Assembly: GCF_030409605.1 (NCBI RefSeq)
Contig: NZ_JAUFQG010000004.1
Location: 310,001 to 374,000, forward strand
DNA length: 64,000 bases
From: Simiduia curdlanivorans
GTDB lineage: Bacteria > Pseudomonadota > Gammaproteobacteria > Pseudomonadales > Cellvibrionaceae
Reading direction: 5' to 3'
Part shown: positions 1-6,600 of the stretch, piece by piece
Layout: every line of letters begins with the position of its first letter
Numbering within the stretch: the first letter of the stretch is position 1
Position numbers and translations under genes: made by a program
The notes under the pieces: generated by a model
Databases searched by the model: none
Seen by the model: the letters and a program-made list of their open reading frames with translations, nothing else
Told to the model about the DNA's origin: nothing

Positions 1-1023
1 GTGGCCAACGAAACCGGCAAACACTTCTGCCTGGCGACGAAACAGTTTTTTATGGTCTTCGGGTAGGCTATCCCATGCCGGCAAATCAGCGGGGCGCGCT
101 GGCAGCTTGGTATCTTTCGGAATAATGCCCTCGGCTTTTTGGCGCGCGAAACTGGCCTCGCGTACCTTGTCCCAGCCGGCATCAAACTTGCCGTGGAATT
201 TCTGAATCCACTCTTTCGGTACATGGTGCGGCGCGTGCACGGCACCGGTGGCAAAGTACATAAAGAAAGGTTTGTCTGGCGTCATCGACTGCTGCGCCTT
301 GACCCAATTCACCGCTTGATCGGTCATGTCTTCGGTGAAGTGGTAATCGTCTTTTTTCGGTGGGTTAACTTTCTTCACACCGTCGTAAATAAGCGGCGCC
401 CATTGGTCGGTTTCACCACCAATGAAGCCGTAAAACTTGTCGAAACCCTGGCGTGTTGGCCAGCGATCGAAGGGCCCAGACACGCTGGTTTCCCAAGCGG
501 CGGTTTCGTGCCACTTGCCGAAGGCGGCGGTGCTAAAACCGTTCAAGCGCAACATTTCAGCCAGCGGTGCAACTCTATTGGGAATAGCGCCGGTGTTACC
601 TGGAAAGGCGGTGGCGGTTTCCATGATCGAACCCGCATTGGCGGTGTGGTGGTTGCGGCCAGACTTCAGCGCCACGCGGGTGGGCGAGCAAAGTGCGGTG
701 GTATGGAAGTTGTTGTAGCGCAGGCCAGACTTGGCCAGGCCATTCAAGGTGGGCGTCGGAATGGGGCCGCCAAAAGCACTGGTAGCGCCGAAGCCTAAAT
801 CGTCAATCAACACGATCACCACGTTGGGCGCACCCTTGGGCGCGGTCACCTGGAAGCGCGGCGGTGGCGTGGCCTTGCGAACATCGAGTTCGGCGCTAGC
901 CGGGTAAACTGGCTCGGCAATGGGAAGTACGGTGCGGTCTACTGAGTCCGCGGCCACAGTACCCACACACAGGGGCGACAACAGTCCGATGGCAAATAAA
1001 CCTAGGCGTAAGTGCTTGTTCAT
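1..1023 (-). CDS. Arylsulfatase (S1 family), 3' end outside window
   Basis: Secreted sulfatase that would hydrolyse sulfate esters, probably on sulfated marine glycans. The visible 341 residues start with a signal peptide (MNKHLRLGLFAIGLL). A metal-binding LIDDLGFG stretch follows at about residues 72-79, and the sulfatase signature CSPTR at 112-116, whose Cys is matured to formylglycine. A downstream GKWHETAAW block is also typical. The start is set by AAGGAG 7 nt upstream of ATG at 1023. The reading frame is still open at base 1, so the C-terminal part lies left of the window; members with this sequence style are commonly 500-800 residues. The family is firm. The substrate cannot be told, and no sulfatase-maturating enzyme is visible here. 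Confidence 0.93.
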   Translation of the reverse strand, partial: MNKHLRLGLFAIGLLSPLCVGTVAADSVDRTVLPIAEPVYPASAELDVRKATPPPRFQVTAPKGAPNVVIVLIDDLGFGATSAFGGPIPTPTLNGLAKSGLRYNNFHTTALCSPTRVALKSGRNHHTANAGSIMETATAFPGNTGAIPNRVAPLAEMLRLNGFSTAAFGKWHETAAWETSVSGPFDRWPTRQGFDKFYGFIGGETDQWAPLIYDGVKKVNPPKKDDYHFTEDMTDQAVNWVKAQQSMTPDKPFFMYFATGAVHAPHHVPKEWIQKFHGKFDAGWDKVREASFARQKAEGIIPKDTKLPARPADLPAWDSLPEDHKKLFRRQAEVFAGFVGH

Positions 1024-1325
1024 CTTTTCTCCTTAAAAATGATCCCTAAAAATACCCACACGCAACTTTAGGATGGTTCGCACAAATGTACCAGTAATAA
1101 GTGACAGATTTGTGCTTTCTGTGAAATGAGTAACTCAGAGAGGATGCGTATACTCTGGAAAGCTGCCTGAGGCGGACTTTCTTGCTACCGCCGGTGGTGT
1201 TTAAAACATCTTCTAGCGCGGAAGCTTAAGTAATTGGATATCCATCAATGGGCATTCATCTGAACTTTTTTAGCCGCAAGGTGAGGGTAGCCCTGCAAGC
1301 TACAAAATAGTAGGTTGCAGGGAAC
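1024..1325. other. Intergenic stretch, no gene seen
   Basis: No convincing reading frame. It should hold the promoter of the leftward sulfatase. The only clear structure is a hairpin at 1291-1322 just after the stop of the small membrane-protein gene: a 13-bp stem with one mismatch (CCCTGCAA..., six-base loop). No U-run follows it on the minus strand, so it looks like a 3' stabilising structure more than a classic terminator. Confidence 0.5.
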
Positions 1326-1730
1326 CTATGACGAAGGCGTTGAATGTGTACTTGCTAAGGTTTTGAGGCGGGTATTATATGCAGTTACATAAACAGCATT
1401 GTATTCATAACTTGAAATTCGCAACGCTAGATCATCTACATACAAGCCAAAAATACAAAACAGCTGAAAAGGCTGGGCATGATCGTTAAAGAGATAAGTC
1501 GCTTCATAAGCTGAAACGCCTAGATACTCACCGTCATACCGCAGAAAGTGCGCATGCCCATCCTGAAAATCCTCCTCCGCATCAGTAAAGCCCCTAGTTA
1601 AAGATGCAACAGGATCTTCAGCAGTGTTTATTAACGCTTGGCTTCTATTAACTTCCCAGTAAGCATAGAAAATCACAATAAAGAAGAGCGCTGCGCCTGC
1701 GATGATTAAATTTTTATACGAACTCGCCAC
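1326..1730 (-). CDS. Small single-span membrane protein, unknown function
   Basis: About 134 residues, not recognised. One hydrophobic segment near the N-terminus (NLIIAGAALFFIVIFYAYW) suggests a membrane anchor, followed by a roughly 105-residue polar domain rich in Tyr, Asp and Glu. I place the start at GTG 1730 rather than at the longer upstream ATG. The longer version would run deep into the protease gene, while the GTG has GAGG about 8 nt upstream that overlaps the protease stop region. It lies 10 nt after the S8 protease gene on the same strand, so the two are probably cotranscribed and translationally coupled. It could act with the protease at the membrane, but that is inference. Confidence 0.6.
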   Translation of the reverse strand: MASSYKNLIIAGAALFFIVIFYAYWEVNRSQALINTAEDPVASLTRGFTDAEEDFQDGHAHFLRYDGEYLGVSAYEATYLFNDHAQPFQLFCIFGLYVDDLALRISSYEYNAVYVTAYNTRLKTLASTHSTPSS

Positions 1731-1740
1731 GAGGTAATCC

Positions 1741-3147
1741 TCACAAAACCAAACCCGCGCCAAACACCGAATCTCGCCCCGCTTCACCTAAGTCGATGGC
1801 TTGTTGCTCTAGTCCCTCGATGGCCTCCGTTAGCGCAGCGCCATTAGCCAGAGCGCAGGCAAGGCGCGCGGTGATGATGGGGGCGGCCATGGAAGTACCG
1901 GTTTCCCGGCCGAAGGCTGCGGACTGTTGCGCTGTTTGCGCGCGCGCCGTTACCACCGACACCCCCATGGCCGCGAAGGCGACCTGTTCGCCTTGGTTAG
2001 CCCAGCGATAAATATGGCGCTCTTGATCCACCGCCGTCACCGCTAGCACCTGCGGATAGGCGGCTGGGTAAAGCGCTGGCGCTGCCGGCCCCTCGTTGCC
2101 CACGGCAGCCACCATGGCGATCTGCTGCTCGGCCAAACGCGCTACAGCCAGCGCCAACAATTGATTCGGCGGCCCGGCCAGCGACAAATTAATCACCCTC
2201 ACCTGTTCCGTCGCCAGCCAATTTAACGCCCGTAATAAACTCTGGGTGGTGGCGCCTTGGGAATAATCCGAGCGCGCATAGAAAGCGGAGGCGACAAACA
2301 ATTCCGCCTGCCTAAGCGGCGCCTGCAGGCCCTCGCCACTGCCGATGAGTAAACCGGCAACCGCGGTGCCGTGCGCCGATGGCGCGGTCAGTTGCGCCGG
2401 CAAAAAGGATTGACCGGTGATGTTCGCCTGGGCAAAAGCAGGGTGCTCGGTTTGCACCTGTGTGTCCACCATGCCCAGCCGCACCGGCGCAGTGCAAGCC
2501 GAGGGCTGATCGCTTTGTCGCTCGGCCGAAGATGCCGCCTCAGTGCGCATGCCCGCCGCGCTTGCCTCGGTTTGGCTGTTAAAAATGTGATTGCGATCCA
2601 AGCTCGCCTGCCAAGCCGTGGGCAAGAGTTGCGCTAAGGCGGCGCGGGAATCCAAGGCCTCGTCAACCTGAAAGCGCACCAACGCCAGCCCCAAACCAGG
2701 CATGGGTTCGCTCGCCAGCAAGTGAATACCGGGCAGCTTGGCCAACTCGCCTTGCTGCCGCTCCGGCAACCACACCAGCCACTCCCGTGCCACCGCGCGC
2801 CAACCGTCCTCCACGATAACCTCTATATGCGCCAACTGGCCGGCGTTATCGAGAATGGGCAAGGCGTTGGGCAATTGAGCGAGGGGATTGTTTAACGCCC
2901 GCGCGATGGGGTCGAGCGCGGCCTCGCGCGCCACAGCTTCGGCCACTCGAGCTTCTCGTTGCGCCGCCAGCGCGGCTTCATCGAGCCGGCCGTTAATATC
3001 TGCTGCAGCCTCGCTGGCCGCACGCCCGAGCTGGTCAATTTGCCCGGTCACTGTCTGGGTCGCGGGCAATTGGCCATAGCCCGTGGCCGGCACCAGAAGT
3101 GCGTAGACTAGCGAACCGGCGATGAGTGCCGTGCGTTTTAGGGTCAT
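1741..3147 (-). CDS. Secreted subtilisin-like serine protease (S8)
   Basis: Exported S8 endopeptidase of 468 residues. It has a signal peptide (about 1-26), then an Ala/Glu-rich, probably helical region and a pro-domain-like segment to about 205. The catalytic domain shows Asp in VDTQ (about 228), His in SAHGTAVAG (about 259), oxyanion Asn in AAVGNEGP (about 351) and Ser in GTSMAAP (about 419). The C-terminus is short, with no obvious sorting domain. RBS is AAGGAT before ATG 3147. It is divergent from the ECF sigma operon and shares its 222-bp intergenic region. That arrangement suggests it belongs to the same stress or surface-signalling regulon, but this is inferred from position only. Confidence 0.93.
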   Translation of the reverse strand: MTLKRTALIAGSLVYALLVPATGYGQLPATQTVTGQIDQLGRAASEAAADINGRLDEAALAAQREARVAEAVAREAALDPIARALNNPLAQLPNALPILDNAGQLAHIEVIVEDGWRAVAREWLVWLPERQQGELAKLPGIHLLASEPMPGLGLALVRFQVDEALDSRAALAQLLPTAWQASLDRNHIFNSQTEASAAGMRTEAASSAERQSDQPSACTAPVRLGMVDTQVQTEHPAFAQANITGQSFLPAQLTAPSAHGTAVAGLLIGSGEGLQAPLRQAELFVASAFYARSDYSQGATTQSLLRALNWLATEQVRVINLSLAGPPNQLLALAVARLAEQQIAMVAAVGNEGPAAPALYPAAYPQVLAVTAVDQERHIYRWANQGEQVAFAAMGVSVVTARAQTAQQSAAFGRETGTSMAAPIITARLACALANGAALTEAIEGLEQQAIDLGEAGRDSVFGAGLVL

Positions 3148-3315
3148 GATCGTTATCCTTAGGCCGCCTATAACTAGTCGACGAATTTGGGCCTTAGCCG
3201 GTTAACAGCCTACCGATTCTAGAGCTATTGGACTAGAACAATGAAGACCGATGCGAGCCTGACACCAAGCTCTCATTAAGATAACGACCCCGCGCGAAAA
3301 TTATTCCCTTTTTTT

Positions 3316-3341
3316 GGAATAAAAACTAAGCCCGCACGTTA
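3316..3341 (+). promoter_or_regulatory. Possible autoregulated ECF promoter
   Basis: GGAAT at 3316-3320 and CGTTA at 3337-3341 are separated by 16 nt. This resembles the usual ECF pattern (GGAAC-type -35, CGTT/GTC-type -10). It sits 29 nt before the sigma-factor start, as expected for autoregulation. The match is short and only suggestive. Confidence 0.35.
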
Positions 3342-3369
3342 ACAGGTTGTAACAAGGGGAAACTAACCG

Positions 3370-3861
3370 ATGCACAACGAATTAACAGAACTATTGCCGG
3401 CCTTAAGACGCTTTGCCTTCTCCCTCACCGGGCAGATGGCCGACGCTGACGACCTGCTGCAAAACACAGTGGAAAAGCTACTGGCCAAGCCCGCCCCCAA
3501 CGATGTGCCCTTGGCAAAGTGGGCCTTTCGGGTTTGCCGCAACCAATGGATAGACGACTATCGGGCGCAGAAAACCCGCCACACCGCGGCCCAGTCGCCA
3601 GAGCTAACCGAGGGCCAGATTGTCGATGGCGAGCGCGCCATGGAGCAAAAAATGACCCTCGATCGCGTCAACCGTGCCATGGAAACACTGCCCGACGAAC
3701 AGCGTTCGATTATCGCCTTAGTGTGCCTACAGGGTTTGGCCTACAAAGATGTGGCAGAAATTTTAAGCATTCCCATGGGTACCGTGATGAGCCGACTCGC
3801 CCGCGCTAGAGCGGCGCTGGTCAACACCCTGGACACCCCAGCCGAGAGGATTACAGCATGA
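3370..3861 (+). CDS. ECF RNA polymerase sigma factor
   Basis: Sigma-70 family factor of 163 residues, the normal size for the ECF group. Region 2 (about 8-75) contains LRRFAFSLTGQMADADDLLQ and the -10 recognition stretch KWAFRVCRNQWIDDYR. Region 4 (about 105-155) contains the helix-turn-helix YKDVAEILSIPMGTVMSRLARAR. The start ATG 3370 follows AAGGGGA at a good distance. The stop overlaps the start of the next gene (ATGA), the usual translational coupling of an ECF factor with its anti-sigma factor. It would direct polymerase to its own promoter and possibly to the divergent protease gene. Confidence 0.95.
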   Translation: MHNELTELLPALRRFAFSLTGQMADADDLLQNTVEKLLAKPAPNDVPLAKWAFRVCRNQWIDDYRAQKTRHTAAQSPELTEGQIVDGERAMEQKMTLDRVNRAMETLPDEQRSIIALVCLQGLAYKDVAEILSIPMGTVMSRLARARAALVNTLDTPAERITA

Positions 3862-4634
3862 ATATTAACGACGAAACGCTATCGGCATTCTTAGACGCAG
3901 AGCTGCCAGAAGCCGAGATGAACACCATCCGCGAGCGCATTGCCGAAGACGAAAGCCTGGCCAATCGGCTAGCCGAGCTGGCCGCCGTAGACAGCCAATT
4001 GCAAGCTTGCTATCAACGCATCGACGAGCAACCCATGCCGGCGGCCATCACCGAGATGATTGCGGCGAGCGCCCAACAACAAGCGCAGAAGCAAGAGCAA
4101 TCAACGCCAAAAACCAGCGCCAAGATTTTTCAGTTTCCACGCTTCGCGCCACAACACTTAGCCATGGCAGCGAGTGTCGCGCTCGCCATTGGCATCGCCA
4201 TGAACCACTGGCTAGCTCCGGGGCCAAGCGCCGATGCAAACTGGCAAGAGCTGGCGCAAGCACTGGACACCTTGCCCAGTGGCGAAACGCGACAGCTGAA
4301 AACCGGTGCCGACCTGACAACCAAAGTGTCGTTCACCAATGGCGACGGGCAATGGTGCCGTCAGTATCAGGCCAGCAACCAAACCGACATTACCCAAGGC
4401 ATCGCCTGCCGCAATAACCAAGGCTGGCAGTCGGTGGCGGCACTCACAGTCGCCAACACCGAAACCGCAAGCGGCCAAGCATACCAAACGGCGAGTAACG
4501 ATAAGGCCATCGTAGCGCTGGTTGACGCGATGGCCGTGGGCAGCTTTTTAAACCGCCGGCAAGAAGCCAAGGCAATTGCCGAAGGCTGGGCCAACAACAA
4601 TCTTATTCAGCAACAACCTGCAACAGACAAGTGA
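3858..4634 (+). CDS. Transmembrane anti-sigma factor
   Basis: 258 residues. The N-terminal roughly 70 residues (DETLSAFLDAELPEAEM, RIAEDESLANRLAEL) look like the cytoplasmic sigma-binding domain of RseA/ChrR-type anti-sigma factors. A single membrane span follows at about 97-115 (HLAMAASVALAIGIAM), then a periplasmic domain of about 140 residues with paired Cys. The zinc-binding HxxxCxxC motif of ZAS anti-sigma factors is absent. It overlaps the sigma gene by 4 nt. Its role is to hold the ECF factor at the membrane until a periplasmic signal triggers release. The signal is unknown, and the nearby exported protease is one candidate partner (inference). Confidence 0.85.
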   Translation: MNINDETLSAFLDAELPEAEMNTIRERIAEDESLANRLAELAAVDSQLQACYQRIDEQPMPAAITEMIAASAQQQAQKQEQSTPKTSAKIFQFPRFAPQHLAMAASVALAIGIAMNHWLAPGPSADANWQELAQALDTLPSGETRQLKTGADLTTKVSFTNGDGQWCRQYQASNQTDITQGIACRNNQGWQSVAALTVANTETASGQAYQTASNDKAIVALVDAMAVGSFLNRRQEAKAIAEGWANNNLIQQQPATDK

Positions 4635-4644
4635 GGATAACACT

Positions 4645-5154
4645 ATGAAAATGTTAATTAGCACCAGCTTGATTTTACTGTCCCTCGTGGGTTGCGCCAG
4701 CAACAGCGGTTACAAAGCGGCGAGCGGTAGCGGCTACGGTTACACGGAAACGGAGATCAGCGAAAACCGTTATCGGATCGACTATAAAGACAAAAGCCGT
4801 CGCGCCAGCCAGGCAAAAAATTACGCCTTGCTGCGCGCCGCCGAATTAACCTTGGCGCAAGGTTACGATTGGTTTGTGGTAGTGGATCGAGAAACCCAGA
4901 TAGAAAAATCTGACGACAATATAAGCACCAGCATGACAACCGGTCGCACTGTCACCAAGAGCTGTGGTTTACTCAGCTGCAGCACGCAATCTCACCCGAC
5001 TACTGAATACGGCGTGGGTATGAACAGTGGCACCGGCAAAGACTTCGCCATCGCCAGCTTAGAAGTGCGCTTGGGCAAAGGTGTTAAACCAGCCACCGGC
5101 GACACCTACGACGCGCGCGAAATTAAAGACAGCATGGGTAAAAAAGTAAAATAA
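4645..5154 (+). CDS. Lipoprotein of the CC0125/CC1285 type
   Basis: About 169 residues. A lipoprotein signal peptide ends in the lipobox LVGCAS, so the mature protein is acylated and membrane-attached. The body contains SENRYRIDYKDKSR and NYALLRAAELTLAQGYDWFVVVD, characteristic of small lipoproteins annotated CC0125/CC1285; their function is not known. I use ATG 4645 (GAGGATAACACT upstream) because an earlier start would put about 23 residues before the signal peptide and overlap the anti-sigma gene. It follows the anti-sigma gene by 10 nt, so it is the third gene of the ECF operon and a likely target of the sigma factor. A 10-bp inverted repeat at 5209-5246 lies downstream. Confidence 0.82.
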   Translation: MKMLISTSLILLSLVGCASNSGYKAASGSGYGYTETEISENRYRIDYKDKSRRASQAKNYALLRAAELTLAQGYDWFVVVDRETQIEKSDDNISTSMTTGRTVTKSCGLLSCSTQSHPTTEYGVGMNSGTGKDFAIASLEVRLGKGVKPATGDTYDAREIKDSMGKKVK

Positions 5155-5208
5155 AACCGCAAGCCAGCGCTAAAGGACAAAGCAAAACCCATTCATTGCG
5201 GAAGCATT

Positions 5209-5246
5209 CAACGCCTGCTGGCCAAACCTTGGGCTGGCAGGCGTTG
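5209..5246. terminator. Strong hairpin after the ECF operon, no U-run
   Basis: CAACGCCTGC at 5209-5218 pairs perfectly with GCAGGCGTTG at 5237-5246, with extra inner pairing. No T-tract follows on either strand, so it may be a weak or factor-assisted terminator or an mRNA-stabilising hairpin. Confidence 0.4.
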
Positions 5247-5341
5247 CTACAGACCAAGCCAAATAGACAGGCAAGCGGTAATACATAAGGTGTTGTTTAT
5301 TGAAATACGCAGATAGTCTATGCTTTCAACCTTGGATTTTT

Positions 5342-6121
5342 ATGGATTTTTTAAACTTGGCCGCTCGATCGCTAATCAAAATCTCAGGCACACTGCTACT
5401 CCTCGCCTGCTTAAGCCCCCTGAGCGCTCAGGCCAATCAATGCCCCGCCCAACTTAACTCTATACCGCTACAGAACTTCGCCTGTGCCGACCAATGGCTC
5501 ACAGAGCTGTTCCAAGAGTTAAATTGCCCAATCACTTTTTTACCCATGAAAGTCAGCATGTCGCGCCGCATGCGATTACTGTTAGATGGCCAGGTACAAG
5601 TGTTATTAGGTCTCTCGCGTACACCTGAGCGCGAACAACAATTTCAATTCAGCGTGCCGATTGCAACCCATAAACTGAATTTATATGGCCTCAAAGGCTC
5701 AACGGTGAGTAGCAGCATCAAACAATGGTGCGACGTCACCATGCGCAGCGCCAAACTCATTCTACCGCCGCGCGGCCACTTTGGCCCAAAGGTCGAGGCG
5801 CTAAAGCAGGGCGACCAATGCGCCGCACAACTGATTTACGCACCGCTCGGCACAGAGCAGGCTAGCAAAATGTTGATTGCCGGCCGCGGCGATTTAATTA
5901 TTGCCTCGGAACATTGGCTAGAGAGCCAGCCACCAGATATCCAAAACGCGATTAAGAAACTCGACATACTGGTTTTGGAAGAGAACACCGAGCTCGCCTT
6001 TAAGGGGCTTAATAATGAATTTATCGAGCGCACTAACCACGCCATCGAAGCTAAATTAGCAGCCGGCGCAACACTTTGCGGCCTCGCGCCGCGAAAGGCA
6101 GACGCGACATTGCGGGATTAG
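5342..6121 (+). CDS. Periplasmic solute-binding-like protein (SBP_bac_3 type)
   Basis: About 259 residues with a signal peptide (KISGTLLLLACLSPLSAQA) and a body like the family-3 solute-binding proteins used as ABC-transporter receptors or as orphan sensory proteins. Recognisable parts are MRLLLDGQVQVLLGLSRTPER and AGRGDLIIASEHW. Several Cys (near CPAQ, FACADQW, NCPITF) could form disulfides. An alternative start is TTG 5300 (AAGGTG upstream), but it would give an unusually long N-region before the signal peptide, so ATG 5342 is preferred. No permease or ATPase gene is adjacent, so an orphan or signalling role is more likely than transport. The ligand is unknown. A heptamer repeat array begins right at its stop codon. 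Confidence 0.7.
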   Translation: MDFLNLAARSLIKISGTLLLLACLSPLSAQANQCPAQLNSIPLQNFACADQWLTELFQELNCPITFLPMKVSMSRRMRLLLDGQVQVLLGLSRTPEREQQFQFSVPIATHKLNLYGLKGSTVSSSIKQWCDVTMRSAKLILPPRGHFGPKVEALKQGDQCAAQLIYAPLGTEQASKMLIAGRGDLIIASEHWLESQPPDIQNAIKKLDILVLEENTELAFKGLNNEFIERTNHAIEAKLAAGATLCGLAPRKADATLRD

Positions 6122-6262
6122 CTAACAGCTAACAACTAACAGCTAACAGCTAACAGCTAACAGCTAACAGCTAAGCGGTTGGTCTGGCCCGACACTTCGG
6201 CCCCCAGCTAACAGCTAAGCGGTTGGTCTGGCCCGACACTTCGGCCCCCAGCTAACAGCTAA
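6121..6262. repeat. Heptamer array (AGCTAAC)n followed by two 44-bp repeats
   Basis: From the stop codon of the preceding gene, about seven imperfect copies of AGCTAAC run to about 6174. Two identical 44-bp units follow (6175-6218 and 6219-6262), each containing GGTTGGTCTGGCCC and ending in the same heptamer. The array sits between convergent genes. It shares period and GCT core with the arrays at 24929-25142 and 32243-32298. Confidence 0.85.
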
Positions 6263-6548
6263 TTTTGCATTGCTGAAGAGATTAGGTGCGATTGCTTTAT
6301 GAAAAAAAACTAGGTCTTGGCCCACTGCTGTCCCACAAAAACGACGTGATCATCGTTAGGCTTTAAACCTCACAATAGATGCGGCATTTCGGCGTATAGT
6401 TGGACATGAGTTTGGTGCCCGCACTAGCGACACGACGTGAATACATCCATCTAGTCTCAGCACCCGCCCTTTGGGACCGGCCCACAATGACACATTTTTG
6501 TCCGATTGCCCGCATATTAACTGACAGGCAAACGACGTTATCAGCAAT
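6263..6548. other. Intergenic stretch, no gene seen
   Basis: The short frames here lack ribosome-binding sites and family features. It lies between the heptamer array and the terminator of the TonB receptor gene. Confidence 0.4.
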
Positions 6549-6578
6549 AAAAATCCCGGCCTTGGCCGGGATTTTTTT
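6549..6578. terminator. Bidirectional rho-independent terminator
   Basis: CCCGGCC (6555-6561) and GGCCGGG (6564-6570) form a perfect stem flanked by an A-run on the left and a T-run on the right. It can end transcription from both sides, including the leftward TonB receptor gene 30 nt away. Confidence 0.85.
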
Positions 6579-6600
6579 ATCAACTATCGCCTAAATAAAT

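Noticed and set aside
139..798. 219-codon plus-strand frame over the left edge
   Set aside because: It is antisense to a clear sulfatase frame and has no family features of its own.
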